A stretch of 64,000 nt of DNA, taken from positions 5,141,001 through 5,205,000 of the forward strand of contig NZ_JAFHKM010000002.1 of assembly GCF_016937515.1 (NCBI RefSeq). Reading direction: 5' to 3'. This document shows, in pieces, positions 49,342-58,453 of the stretch. The notes beneath the pieces were generated by a model. The model was not told where the DNA came from. It saw only the letters and a program-made list of their open reading frames with translations, and ran no database searches. Position 1 is the stretch's first letter. Each line of letters starts with the position of its first letter. The stretch is from Cohnella algarum. GTDB taxonomy: Bacteria; Bacillota; Bacilli; Paenibacillales; Paenibacillaceae. Both the position numbers and the translations under genes were made by a program.

Positions 49342-52211
49342 TCCGGGTCATCCCTCCCAATCGTAAGCAAAATCGTCATCGTCACCCCGACAACGGCGAG
49401 GTAGACGCCAAGATCGAACAGCACGGCCGTCGCGAGCTCCGTTTCCCCCATGATCGGCAGGTGAAAATAGCCGAAGGCATGGCTTAAAAACGGCGCCCCG
49501 AACGCAAAGGAACCGATCCCGGTCAAAAACGCGATCGCCAGTCCCGTCGCCGTCAGCTTGCGGAAATCGACCGGCATCATCAGCCGGAAGGAATCCATGC
49601 CGAACGCGATCGCGGTCAGCAGCAGCGCCGAAGCGGTCATGAGCGCGCCGATAAAGCCGCCGCCCGGAGCGTTGTGGCCGGCGAAGAACAAGTACAGCGA
49701 GAACGCGACGATCAGGAAGACGACCACTCTGGAAATCGTTCGCAGCAGCACGTCGTTGCTCCTGCCTTGCGCCCGGACGCTTGGCGCCGCATGCGCCGCC
49801 GGCAGCCTCGGCAAATCCGGATCGAGCCTGAGCTTGACCAACGCGTAAATGCCGAGCGAGGCAATGCCCAGCACCGTAATTTCAAGCATCGTATCGAAGC
49901 CTCTGAAATCGACCAGAATGACGTTGACGATGTTTTTGCCGCCGGCCAGCCGGTAGCTTTCGTCCACGAAATAGTCCGCGATCGTCCGAAAGGAGCCGCT
50001 CCCGCTCGCGCCCAGCGCGATCAGCGTGACGATGGCGCCCGAGCCCGCCGCGATCAGAAAATTGGTCAGCTTGAAGGGCAGCTTGACGACCTCTTTTTTC
50101 AATTTCGGCAGATGATAGAAACAGAGCAGGAACAACGCAACCGACACCGTCTCGACGATCAGCTGCGTCAGCGCCAAATCCGGCGCGCGGAACATGATGA
50201 ACAGCAGCGTGACGATATAGCCGACCGCGCCGGTCAGGATGATCGCCATCAGGCGCGAGCTCGCGAACGGAACCGCGATCGCCGACACCGCCATGACCAG
50301 GACGACGGCCGCTTCGTAAAACGAAACATCGGCATAGTGCTCCGTGCGAAACCGGATATCGCCGGTCAGCAGGAGGGCCGTCCCGAGCGACAAAATAAAA
50401 AACAGGAAAATGTAGATTAGATAGTGCCGGACGGACCCCGTCATATAGAGGTTCGTCAAGCGGGAAGACAGCTTCTCCGCCCCGCTCAGGCTCCCGTCGT
50501 ACAACCGGTTCAGCACGCCGGCCCCTCCCCTTGCCTTCTCGAGGACGCCCAGGCGGCCGTGCAGCGCATACAGCGCCGAACCCGCCAGCACGACCCCGAT
50601 CGTCATCCATACTTCCGTCGTCCAGCCATGCCAGAAGTGGATCGAGACGTGAAAATGCTCTCCGGGCGCAAGCAAATCCGGAAGAACGGCCCCCATGGCC
50701 GGCTCGATCAACGAGGCGGACAGCAAATTCGGAAACAAGCCGAAAATGACCGCGCAGGAAGCCAGGACGACCGGCGGGACGAGCATGCCGAGCGGGGCTT
50801 CGTGCGGTTTTTTGCTCAGTTTGTCAAACTGCGGTTTGCCGGCGAACGTCCGCCAGAGCACGATCATGCTGTAGACGAACGTAAATACGCTTGCGACCCA
50901 GGCGACGACGGGAAAAATCGCCCCCCACGAGTCCAGGCTCCACAGGTTCAGGCTGGCGATATTCAATACCGCCGTAAAAAACATCTCCTTGCTCAAAAAA
51001 CCGTTGAACGGAGGCAGCCCGGCCATCGAAAACGCCCCGATCAGCGCGACCGAGAACGTTACCGGCATGATCCGCATCAGCCCGCCGAGCTTGCGCAAAT
51101 CGCGGGTTCCCGTCTCGTGGTCGACGATGCCGACGACCATGAACAGCGCGCCTTTGAACGTCGCGTGATTGATCAGATGGAAAACCGCCGCCGTCGTCGC
51201 TTTCGCGTAAAGGAGCGAATCGCTCGTGCCCGCAAAATAAGCCGCAGCCGAGCCCAGACCGAACAAGCTCATGATCAGGCCGAGCTGGCTGATCGTCGAA
51301 TAGGCCAGCATCGCCTTCAAATCCGTTTGCCGGACCGCCTTGACCGATCCGAATACGAGCGTGGTCAAGCCGATTCCCGATACGAGCCAAAACCAGGCGT
51401 CTTCGCCGGAAAAAACGGGACTTAGCCTCGCGACCAAATAAATGCCCGCCTTCACCATCGTGGCGGAGTGCAAGTAGGCGCTGACCGGCGTCGGCGCTTC
51501 CATGGCGTCCGGAAGCCAGATATGGAACGGAAACTGCGCGGATTTCGTGAACGCGCCCAGCAAAATCAGCAGCATGGCCGGGATGAACAGCGCCTGACCG
51601 GCGATGTCGTCCGCCATGGCGATCGTTTCCCGGATGCTGAACGTACCGGTCATCGCATACAGCAGCAGGAAGCCGGCGAACATCGCGAGACCGCCGAAAA
51701 CGGTAATCAGCATCGATTTTTGCGCGCCGTAGACCGACTTTTCCCGCTCCTGCCAAAACGCGATCAGCAAAAACGAGGAAATGCTCGTCAATTCCCAAAA
51801 GCCGTAAAGCACCATCATGTTGTCCGACAGCACGACCCCGAGCATGGCGCCCATGAACAGAAGCAAATAGACGTAGAACGGGCGAATCGCTTCTTTCTTT
51901 TTATCCAAATAAAAAATCGAGTACAGGACGACGAGCGATCCGATGCCGGTTATGAGCAGCGAGAACAGGAAGCCCAATCCGTCCATGTAAACGGCGAAGT
52001 CGATGCCGAGGGACGGAATCCATTCGGCCGTCGAAGCAAGCGCCTTCCCGTCCCGGACATCGGACGAAAACCCGAGAAAATACGCAAACAACAGCACGGG
52101 CAGCGGAAAAACGAGCCACCCCGCATGCAGGCGGGGCAGCAGCCTGGAGATCCAAGCCGAGATCGGCGCCCAAATAAAAGGTAAGATGATAGCTACGTGC
52201 AGCAGCGTCAA
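49329..52211 (-). CDS. mrpA: Mrp Na+/H+ antiporter subunits A and B fused in one protein
   Basis: The 960-residue protein joins a NuoL-like MrpA (about 1-810: WELTSISSFLLIAFWQERE, AQFPFHIWLPDAMEAPTPVS, RAPDLALTQLIVETVSVALF) to a C-terminal MrpB domain (about 815-960: FAGHNAPGGGFIGALMTASA, LFDLGVYLAVVGVTMTILL). In Bacillus these are separate genes; here no stop or start lies between them. The start is TTG at 52211 with GGGAGGG seven bases upstream. Its transcript starts from the promoter at 52375-52403 with a hairpin leader. Confidence 0.92.
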   Translation of the reverse strand: MTLLHVAIILPFIWAPISAWISRLLPRLHAGWLVFPLPVLLFAYFLGFSSDVRDGKALASTAEWIPSLGIDFAVYMDGLGFLFSLLITGIGSLVVLYSIFYLDKKKEAIRPFYVYLLLFMGAMLGVVLSDNMMVLYGFWELTSISSFLLIAFWQEREKSVYGAQKSMLITVFGGLAMFAGFLLLYAMTGTFSIRETIAMADDIAGQALFIPAMLLILLGAFTKSAQFPFHIWLPDAMEAPTPVSAYLHSATMVKAGIYLVARLSPVFSGEDAWFWLVSGIGLTTLVFGSVKAVRQTDLKAMLAYSTISQLGLIMSLFGLGSAAAYFAGTSDSLLYAKATTAAVFHLINHATFKGALFMVVGIVDHETGTRDLRKLGGLMRIMPVTFSVALIGAFSMAGLPPFNGFLSKEMFFTAVLNIASLNLWSLDSWGAIFPVVAWVASVFTFVYSMIVLWRTFAGKPQFDKLSKKPHEAPLGMLVPPVVLASCAVIFGLFPNLLSASLIEPAMGAVLPDLLAPGEHFHVSIHFWHGWTTEVWMTIGVVLAGSALYALHGRLGVLEKARGGAGVLNRLYDGSLSGAEKLSSRLTNLYMTGSVRHYLIYIFLFFILSLGTALLLTGDIRFRTEHYADVSFYEAAVVLVMAVSAIAVPFASSRLMAIILTGAVGYIVTLLFIMFRAPDLALTQLIVETVSVALFLLCFYHLPKLKKEVVKLPFKLTNFLIAAGSGAIVTLIALGASGSGSFRTIADYFVDESYRLAGGKNIVNVILVDFRGFDTMLEITVLGIASLGIYALVKLRLDPDLPRLPAAHAAPSVRAQGRSNDVLLRTISRVVVFLIVAFSLYLFFAGHNAPGGGFIGALMTASALLLTAIAFGMDSFRLMMPVDFRKLTATGLAIAFLTGIGSFAFGAPFLSHAFGYFHLPIMGETELATAVLFDLGVYLAVVGVTMTILLTIGRDDPEWKG

Positions 52212-52316
52212 GCCGCTTCCCTCCCTTTGCAGTCCAACTTTTTCCTACTGTTCAGCTTTTCCAAAACCCGGTCTTCAAACCCTTCCACCGCCTTCCGAAA
52301 CGTAAAGCCGAAAAAA

Positions 52317-52403
52317 CAGAAAAGGAGCCCGCTGGTGGCAGGCTCCTCCGAAAAAACATGTTCAATTGATCCATATTATATCGATGGCTCGAAAAAATGT
52401 AAA
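52317..52403 (-). promoter_or_regulatory. Mrp operon promoter with hairpin/T-run leader (possible attenuator)
   Basis: TTTACA (52403-52398), a 17-base spacer and TATAAT (52380-52375) form a strong promoter on the minus strand. About 20 bases into the RNA, GGAGCC...GGCTCC (52346-52324) forms a hairpin followed by TTTT. The mrpAB start lies a further ~110 bases on. The position suggests conditional termination, but no known riboswitch core was recognised. Confidence 0.55.
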
Positions 52404-52479
52404 GGAATTTTTAGTCAGGACGTATGCGACCGCTCGTCGCTGGCAAACCCTTTTCCTATAGGAAAGGAGTGATCCTGGC

Positions 52480-52695
52480 GTGCGAACTCGCGATAAGGCG
52501 TATATTTGCTTGACCCTCTTTTTGCTGCTGCTGGCGCTTGGCTGGGCGCTTGACGCCCGGCTGGCGAAGTCGAAGCCGTCTGCAGAAGGACGCTATACGA
52601 TCCGGTCGGTCGGAACGACGCAAACGGTGCCGGGAGGAAAAGAGCCTTTCGGGGCGCGGGAATATATCCGCATCATCGGTTGGGAAGACGACTAA
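52480..52695 (+). CDS. Small single-pass membrane protein, unknown
   Basis: The 71-residue protein has one N-terminal membrane helix (about 7-27, ICLTLFLLLLALGWALDARL) and a short charged tail ending IRIIGWEDD. GTG 52480 lies ten bases after AAAGGAG. I do not recognise a family. It is divergent from the Mrp operon and no partner is evident. Codon use fits the neighbours, so it is probably real, but no homology is claimed. Confidence 0.5.
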   Translation: MRTRDKAYICLTLFLLLLALGWALDARLAKSKPSAEGRYTIRSVGTTQTVPGGKEPFGAREYIRIIGWEDD

Positions 52696-52782
52696 CGCAC
52701 GTCCGGCCCGGGATTCCGGATCGCCCGCGATGCCGCGAACGCGACTTTTTCAGGCCGGCCAATCCGGCCCGCGCCGCTTCCG

Positions 52783-53109
52783 CTACCCGGGCAGGCTTTC
52801 CTTAGCGGCCGAAGACGCCTTCAGAATGGAGGTCAGCACGCCCGGAAACCGCGCTTCCAGATCGTCCGTCCGCAGCGACAGAAAGTGCTGCGTCCCTTGA
52901 ACGCGAATGTTGAGCACGCCGGCTTCGCGAAGAATCCGGACATGGTGCGACATCGTCGACTTGGCCACCGGCTGATCGAACGAGCCGCACGGCCGCTCCC
53001 CGCATTCCGCCACGTCGGTCACGAGCCTCATCCGGTTCGGGTCGCTAAGCGCCGCAAGCACCGCCGTCAGTTGAATGTCCTCCCGTTTCGGGTGGAATAA
53101 AATTTTCAT
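52783..53109 (-). CDS. ArsR-family transcriptional repressor
   Basis: The 108-residue winged HTH has TAVLAALSDPNRMRLVTDV, the recognition helix VAKSTMSHHVRILREAGVLN, and a wing NIRVQGTQHFLSLRTDD. Cys residues at ECGERPCGS near the middle could form a sensor site but do not match a known metal motif. It is divergent from an MFS efflux gene 109 bases away, which it probably represses. RBS GGGGGAAG. Confidence 0.9.
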   Translation of the reverse strand: MKILFHPKREDIQLTAVLAALSDPNRMRLVTDVAECGERPCGSFDQPVAKSTMSHHVRILREAGVLNIRVQGTQHFLSLRTDDLEARFPGVLTSILKASSAAKESLPG

Positions 53110-53218
53110 TTGTCTTCCCCCTCTCCAGGTTGGACTGATGATTTGAATTATACCACAACTCGTGTTATGTTTTTAATGTTCGATAAACATAGAACTTAAA
53201 CGGATACGAGGGGAAACC

Positions 53219-54607
53219 ATGAAAACCGAAATCAGCTCCGCTATGCCGCCCGCGGACGCCGAGCCGTCCTTGCTGCGCGAGAAGGTCGTCGTTCCGCTGT
53301 TGGGCCTCATTCTCGTCCTGGTCATCATGAACACGATGATGTTCAATTTGGCGCTGCCCGTCGTGACCGAACAATTCGCCCTTTCTTCTTCCGCGGCCTC
53401 CTGGATCGTCACCGGCTACTCGATCGTGTTCGCGATTTCTTCGATTACCTACAGCCGGCTATCCGATCTCGTTCCGATTCGTTATCTGCTCTCCTTCGGG
53501 CTCCTCTGCCTCGGCGGGGCATCGATCGCGGGCTTTTTGAGCCATGACTTCGTCATCCTGCTTTGCGCGCGCATCGTGCAGGCGGCGGGAGCCGGCTCCG
53601 TGATGAGCCTCGCCATCGTGCTCATCAGCCGGTACGTCCCGCTGTCGCGCAGAGGCAAGGCGATGGCCCTCATTTCCTCCGCCGCTTCGCTCGGCTTGGG
53701 TCTCGGTCCGGTCGTCGGGGGAGCGATCACCCAATTTTGGGGCTGGAACGATCTGTTTCTCGTCACCGGCTGTTCGCTTCTGCTCATCCCGGTCGTCTTC
53801 CGCCTTCTCCCCGAGGAGCCCTTCGTCAAAGGCTCCTTCGACTGGCCGGGAGCGCTTCTGATCGGCATCGGCTCGACGGGCTTGCTCCTCTTTTTGACCG
53901 GCGGCAGCTTCGTCGCTTTGGCGGCGGGAATCGTCGGGCTGTTCGCGTTTTGGCTTCGGATCCGCTCCGCCGCCGAACCGTTCGTGCAGCCCGCCTTGCT
54001 TCGCAACAAACGTTATTTGCTGCTGGGCTCGCTCGGCCTGTTCGCCTATATCAACAGCTTCGCCTTGCTGTTTCTGCTGCCCCAGCTGCTCGCGCACCTG
54101 TACGGCTTAAAGCCGGGGATATCCGGGCTGATCGTATTCCCCGGAGCGTTCGTCTCGATGCTGGCCTCGAACGCGATTGGCAAAGGGATCGACCGGTACG
54201 GCAACGGCCTGCTGCTTCGCGTCGCCCCCTGGCCGATCGCCGTTTCGGGGCTGCTGTTCGCCTTGTTTGCCGATCAATCCTATTTTGCCGTCATGTTCAT
54301 TTACATGCTTATGATCGTCGGCTTTTCCGCTCTCAACGCGAGCGTCTCCAACGAGATGTCCCGCATTCTTCCCGCCGCCAACATCGGAGCCGGGATGGGG
54401 CTGTTTCAATTGATCCAGTTTTTCAGCGGCGCGTTCAGCGTCGCCGTGTGCGGAAGCTTCCTGGCCGCGCGGGAACGGTTTCCGCTGGCCGACACGTACG
54501 CGCTCATCTTTTGGGGATTGATGGGCATCGGCCTGTTGTCCGTTCTCTGTTCGTTCGTTTATTTAGGGTCCAATCGCGGAAGCAGGGCGGACGGCGTGGC
54601 GGGATAA
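53219..54607 (+). CDS. MFS drug efflux transporter (DHA2/TetA(L)-like)
   Basis: The 462-residue protein has about 14 membrane helices. It carries the MFS drug-efflux motifs: NLALPVVTEQFALSSSAASW (motif D region), YSRLSDLVPIRYLL (motif A) and ALISSAASLGLGLGPVVGG (motif C, antiporter). It most resembles EmrB/TetA(L)-type proton antiporters of Firmicutes. ATG 53219 follows the divergent spacer shared with the ArsR gene, whose product likely regulates it. The substrate is unknown. Confidence 0.9.
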   Translation: MKTEISSAMPPADAEPSLLREKVVVPLLGLILVLVIMNTMMFNLALPVVTEQFALSSSAASWIVTGYSIVFAISSITYSRLSDLVPIRYLLSFGLLCLGGASIAGFLSHDFVILLCARIVQAAGAGSVMSLAIVLISRYVPLSRRGKAMALISSAASLGLGLGPVVGGAITQFWGWNDLFLVTGCSLLLIPVVFRLLPEEPFVKGSFDWPGALLIGIGSTGLLLFLTGGSFVALAAGIVGLFAFWLRIRSAAEPFVQPALLRNKRYLLLGSLGLFAYINSFALLFLLPQLLAHLYGLKPGISGLIVFPGAFVSMLASNAIGKGIDRYGNGLLLRVAPWPIAVSGLLFALFADQSYFAVMFIYMLMIVGFSALNASVSNEMSRILPAANIGAGMGLFQLIQFFSGAFSVAVCGSFLAARERFPLADTYALIFWGLMGIGLLSVLCSFVYLGSNRGSRADGVAG

Positions 54608-54720
54608 GCATCATCCGGACGAAAAGGCAATCGAACTTGCGATCGGCTGCAACAAATCGCGAACGGAGCTCGTTTAAAAACACAAAAGCAGGAAATCATC
54701 AGACAAGGAGTGAAATCAGC

Positions 54721-55689
54721 ATGAAAAAAAGCTTGATTTGGCTGTTGTCCGCACTGCTGGTCGTGGCGCTGTCTCCGTCCGTCTTCGCTTTCTCGGATAC
54801 TTCGTCGTCCAAGCACGCCGACAAAATCAACGCCCTGAAAGAGAAAGGCGTCATCAGCGGGGTCGGCAAAGACAAATTCGATCCCGACGGAGAGCTGTCG
54901 TACGCCGCCGGAATCTCGATGATCAACAAAGGCCTGGACATCAGCCTCGCCCGCTTCCTGTTCGTCAAAGCTCCGCTCGCCAGCGACTACTTTACGAACG
55001 TGCCGGACGACGCCTGGTATTCGGACGCGTTTATCGTCGCGCACATCAACGGCCTGGAAATTCCGCAGGACGTCAAGCCGGATCAATCGATGACGCGCGA
55101 GCAGTTCGCCCATCATCTGTTCCTCGGCATGGAAGCGAACGGAGCCCACGCCTATCCGGAGCCGTACATTCTGATCGACGACGAAGCCGACGTCAATCCG
55201 AGCTACATGAACAGCATTCAAAAGCTGCTCATTTCGAACGTCGCCTCCCTGGAAGACGGCAAATTCAATCCGAAAGCGCCGATTACGCGCGGCGAAGCGG
55301 CCGAATGGCTGTACAACGCCATGGAATTCGTCCAAAATACGCCGCAGGTCGATCCGAACCCGGAGGAGCCCGATCCGTTGGCCGACTACAAGCTCGAGGT
55401 CAAGCCCGTTAACGAGAGCGTGTCCGAAGTGACGGTCAAAGCGACGGCCCCGCATCCGGGCTATGGCCTTCGAATCGTCTCGATTCAATTCGAAGGCGAC
55501 CAGGCCATCGTCTTTACGGAACCGGTATGGCCCGATCCGGAGATGATGTATCCGCAAGTCCTGACGGAAATCAGCGCCGTCACGTACGTGGACGCCAAGC
55601 TCAAGCCGGTGCTCCCGCAGGATGCCGTATCGTCGCCGTCCGACGGCGAAGCTTCCGAATCATCCGCATCCGCATCCGTTTCCTCTTAA
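54721..55689 (+). CDS. S-layer-homology domain protein with PrcB-like C-terminus
   Basis: The 322-residue exported protein has a signal peptide (about 1-23, ending VFAFSD). Three SLH-like repeats (about 24-205; KINALKEKGVISGVGKDKFD, FTNVPDDAWYSDAFIVAHIN, ITRGEAAEWLYNAM) bind secondary wall polymer. A C-terminal domain (about 240-305, GYGLRIVSIQFEGDQAIVFT) resembles PrcB. ATG 54721 follows AAGGAGTG. The Ser-rich tail is low complexity. It is likely a cell-surface protein. Confidence 0.88.
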   Translation: MKKSLIWLLSALLVVALSPSVFAFSDTSSSKHADKINALKEKGVISGVGKDKFDPDGELSYAAGISMINKGLDISLARFLFVKAPLASDYFTNVPDDAWYSDAFIVAHINGLEIPQDVKPDQSMTREQFAHHLFLGMEANGAHAYPEPYILIDDEADVNPSYMNSIQKLLISNVASLEDGKFNPKAPITRGEAAEWLYNAMEFVQNTPQVDPNPEEPDPLADYKLEVKPVNESVSEVTVKATAPHPGYGLRIVSIQFEGDQAIVFTEPVWPDPEMMYPQVLTEISAVTYVDAKLKPVLPQDAVSSPSDGEASESSASASVSS

Positions 55690-55712
55690 GCGAATCAACG
55701 ATAAAAAAGGCC

Positions 55713-55755
55713 GGGGCCGTCCCTACAGGTCGAATTTGACCTATGGGACGGCCCC
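55713..55755. terminator. Terminator between convergent SLH and carboxypeptidase genes
   Basis: GGGGCCGTCCC and GGGACGGCCCC pair over 11 bases, with an inner AGGTC/GACCT. A T6 run follows on the minus strand, so it mainly serves the carboxypeptidase. The rest of the 344-base gap (55756-56033) shows no gene I can support. Confidence 0.8.
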
Positions 55756-56033
55756 TTCCGTACATGCTCATTTGCTCGCAGCTTACGATACTTCGCCCAT
55801 AACGGCCTCCGCAGGCCGATATTTCGGATGACGGTTCCTTTCCGGCCTCAGCCGGGAGTCCCGTTCAGCCGAAGGCCGCCCGACGGGCAAAATTCGTCGT
55901 TGCCGCCGACTCCCGCGCCGCAGTCGGGGCATCGTTCCAGGCTATCCGCGGCCAAGGCGCCCGCATCGTCCCCGCTGCCGCGTTGCAAAGACGAACCCCA
56001 TCGGAAAGCCCCCTTTGTCCGCGTTAACGCACC

Positions 56034-57314
56034 TTACGGAAAATGAACCGACTTTCGGCGTTTCTTTCGCCTTTTTCCGGCCATCCACAAGGCGGCTGCC
56101 GCGATGACGGCGCCGGCGGCCCCCGCCCAAATCCATCCGTTGCGAAGCTTCTCTTCTTCCACCGGCATCGCCGCGGCGGCGGCTTCCGTATTTTGCAGCG
56201 CGTGGACCTGCTTTTTGACGGGCGTCAAGGTCCCCACCGCTTGCTCGCCGAATTCGGTATCGAGCAGGACGCTCCCTTGCGCGTCGACCCGAAAGGACGG
56301 AAGGGCGCCGATCGGCATCAGCGCGCGGATTTCCTCCTCCGCCCGCCATTCGTACGTCTCGTCCCCGATCTCCTCGGTATGCGTCTCGCCGGCGGCGAGC
56401 AACGGCGCGGATTCGAAGGCCGCAAAACCGTAATCAAACAGCGCCGTCATATCCGCATAGGCGTTTTTGTTGCTTGGCGCCTTCAGGACGACTCCGATCA
56501 ATTGCTCGTCTCCCCGGGTCGCGGAAGAAACGAGCGTATTCCCGGCGGCCGTCGTATACCCGTTTTTAATCCCCGTCGCGCCTTCGTACGTCGTCAGCAA
56601 ACGATTGTGGTTGTAGAGCTCGGACTTCCACTCCAGTCCGTCCCACGGCATTTGAACGGTCGAGACGATTTCGCGGAACGTTTCGTTCTGCATGGCGTAA
56701 CGCGCGATTCGGGCCATATCGGCGGCAGTTGTCACCTGATTCGGATCGGGAAGGCCGGACGGGTTGACGAAAAAAGTATCCGAAACGCCGACCGTGTTCG
56801 TCGCGAAATCGTTCATGCGCTCGGCAAATTCGGCTTTCGAGCCGTCGATATGCTCCGCGATCGCGGTGGCGGCGTCGTTGCCGGAATTGAGCATCATCGC
56901 GTAAAGCATAAGCTCCATCGATTTTTGCTCGCCTTCGGACAAATACACGCGCGTGCCGTCCTCGTATCTCGCTTCCCTGGATACGGTTACCGTTTCGTCC
57001 AGCCGGGACGTTTCCAGCGCGACGATGGCGGTTACGATTTTCGTGATGCTTGCGGGATACAGCCGCGCGCGTTCGTTTTTGGCGAATAGCACCCGGCCCG
57101 ATTGCTGATCGATCAAAATCGCGGACTCCGAAGCGATGTTGGCCGGAGCCTCCGGGGGAGCTTCGGCTTCCAGGATCTCCGCCACCGTGACGGACGGCGC
57201 CGAGGAAGGGGCGATGGTTCCGTTTTCCGCGGCAGTCGCGGCCTGAAATCCATGCGCAGACGGAAAGGACAACAATAGCGAAACGGCAACGAAGATTTTC
57301 GGCAATAGACGCAT
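56034..57314 (-). CDS. dacF: D-alanyl-D-alanine carboxypeptidase (PBP5/6, DacF-like)
   Basis: The 426-residue protein has a signal peptide and the three serine penicillin-binding motifs: SITK with nucleophile Ser in YPASITKIVTA, SGN in MLNSGNDAATAIAEH, and KNG in TGIKNGYTTAAGN (the KTG equivalent). A C-terminal PBP5 beta domain and a final membrane anchor (WIWAGAAGAVIAAAALWMAG) with a basic tail follow. It removes terminal D-Ala from peptidoglycan stem peptides. The anchor by a hydrophobic helix rather than an amphipathic one is notable. Confidence 0.92.
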   Translation of the reverse strand: MRLLPKIFVAVSLLLSFPSAHGFQAATAAENGTIAPSSAPSVTVAEILEAEAPPEAPANIASESAILIDQQSGRVLFAKNERARLYPASITKIVTAIVALETSRLDETVTVSREARYEDGTRVYLSEGEQKSMELMLYAMMLNSGNDAATAIAEHIDGSKAEFAERMNDFATNTVGVSDTFFVNPSGLPDPNQVTTAADMARIARYAMQNETFREIVSTVQMPWDGLEWKSELYNHNRLLTTYEGATGIKNGYTTAAGNTLVSSATRGDEQLIGVVLKAPSNKNAYADMTALFDYGFAAFESAPLLAAGETHTEEIGDETYEWRAEEEIRALMPIGALPSFRVDAQGSVLLDTEFGEQAVGTLTPVKKQVHALQNTEAAAAAMPVEEEKLRNGWIWAGAAGAVIAAAALWMAGKRRKKRRKSVHFP

Positions 57315-57458
57315 CGGTCGGTTATCTTCCCCTTTGCTTCCTCCAGTTTCCCCTTTTTCTTATTTTTCTATCGTAACCGAATTCGCATCAAGCGGCAAAG
57401 CAAATGCTTGGAATGAACTCCCAATTTCAGCCAGAACGCCCAGCACCCCTTCGAAAGG

Positions 57459-57935
57459 TCAGGGATGTTGATGGCCGTGCGGGTGAGGCGCGTGGTTCTC
57501 GTCCGCGAACGTGACGGACAATTCGGCGTAAAAAACGCCCTTCTGGACTTGAATTTGCTGATGAAGCGATCGCAGCTCGGAAAGCTTGCCGCGCACGACG
57601 ACGACTTCGAGGCATTGCGCGTGATTCAGATGGACATGCATCGTCGAGATGATGCTGTGGTGAAATTGATGCTGAAGCTCCATCAAAACCATCGGCAGCT
57701 CGCTGACATGATGATCGTAAACCATGACGATCGTGCCCGCGACAAATTCTTCGGAATGAAGCTTCGCCGGCTCCAGCAGCGCTTTTCTGGCGAGGTCGCG
57801 GATTGCCTCCGACCGGTTCGTGTATCCCTGCTGCTCGATGTAGCGATCGAATTGCTCGATCAGCGGCGCCGGAAAGGAGACGCCGAACCGGGTCAATTCT
57901 TCTTTTTCAGCCATGTTCGCACCCTGCCGTTCCAT
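57459..57935 (-). CDS. nikR: NikR-family metal-responsive ribbon-helix-helix regulator
   Basis: The 158-residue protein has an N-terminal ribbon-helix-helix (LTRFGVSFPAPLIEQFDRYI, TNRSEAIRDLARKALLE) and a C-terminal ACT-like nickel domain. The metal ligands are visible as STMHVHLNHAQCLEVVVVRG plus YDHHVSEL. A His-rich tail (HAPHPHGHQHP) is extra. It normally represses nickel uptake when Ni2+ is ample. ATG 57935 or 57914 could be the start; both have only modest ribosome sites. It is 13 bases after an ArsR gene. No nickel transporter is nearby. Confidence 0.92.
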   Translation of the reverse strand: MERQGANMAEKEELTRFGVSFPAPLIEQFDRYIEQQGYTNRSEAIRDLARKALLEPAKLHSEEFVAGTIVMVYDHHVSELPMVLMELQHQFHHSIISTMHVHLNHAQCLEVVVVRGKLSELRSLHQQIQVQKGVFYAELSVTFADENHAPHPHGHQHP

Positions 57936-57948
57936 TAAACGTTTCCTG

Positions 57949-58314
57949 TTACTTGTGCCGCAAATGCTGCAGCGTCGCGTGAAACATCTCTTCGATATGC
58001 GCGTCGTCGAGCGAGTAATACACCGTTTTGCCGTCTTTCCTTCTTTTCACCATGCGGATATTGCGCAAGTAGCGAAGCTGATGGGAGACGGCGGATTGAT
58101 TCATGTCCAGCAGGACGGACAAATCGTGCACGCACAGCTCCTTCTGCATCAAGGCGTCGATCATGCGCACCCGGGTCGGATCGCTAAGCGCCTTGAACCA
58201 TTCGGCCAGTTCGCCCGCGGACGACTCGCTGAGCATTCGCGAGCGGACGTGCTGCAGATCGGCGACGGTCCCTTCGCACGGCTCTTCGCAATTTGCGACT
58301 GCTTGTGGCTCCAC
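57949..58314 (-). CDS. ArsR/SmtB-family zinc- or cadmium-type repressor
   Basis: The 121-residue winged HTH has FKALSDPTRVRMIDALMQKE, the recognition helix NQSAVSHQLRYLRN, and wing RRKDGKTVYYSL. Two metal-site signatures are present. The C-terminal alpha-5 DxHx10HxxH matches exactly (DAHIEEMFHATLQHLRH), and an N-terminal NCEEPCEG pair with ELCVHD gives an alpha-3N-like site. GTG 58314 starts it after GAGGAGAAGG. It is the first gene of an operon with nikR, behind a palindromic operator. Confidence 0.9.
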   Translation of the reverse strand: MEPQAVANCEEPCEGTVADLQHVRSRMLSESSAGELAEWFKALSDPTRVRMIDALMQKELCVHDLSVLLDMNQSAVSHQLRYLRNIRMVKRRKDGKTVYYSLDDAHIEEMFHATLQHLRHK

Positions 58315-58338
58315 TGCGCATCATCCTTCTCCTCAATC

Positions 58339-58357
58339 TGTCGATGTCGACATTATA
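58339..58357 (-). promoter_or_regulatory. -10 element and overlapping palindrome of the arsR-nikR operon
   Basis: TATAAT on the minus strand (58357-58352) is followed directly by the inverted repeat TGTCGA, two bases, TCGACA (58352-58339). The repeat would cover the transcription start, as for an autorepressor site. Confidence 0.6.
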
Positions 58358-58374
58358 ACAAAACATCGGCCAAA

Positions 58375-58397
58375 TAAAAAAGACCGCGGTAGCGGTC
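58375..58397 (-). terminator. Terminator after the PPOX flavoprotein gene
   Basis: GACCGC, four bases, GCGGTC and T6 on the minus strand, about 55 bases after the stop at 58454. Confidence 0.8.
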
Positions 58398-58453
58398 GCA
58401 AGCCTTCCCGGCTTTGCCGACTCCCCCGCGGGGGCGGGAGAGCCGAAAACCGA

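Noticed and set aside
55848..55988. Minus-strand 46-codon frame with a CPDCG...FCPSGG zinc-ribbon-like pattern
   Set aside because: TTG start without a ribosome site, one of four Cys missing, and it lies just past the carboxypeptidase gene; not supportable as a gene.
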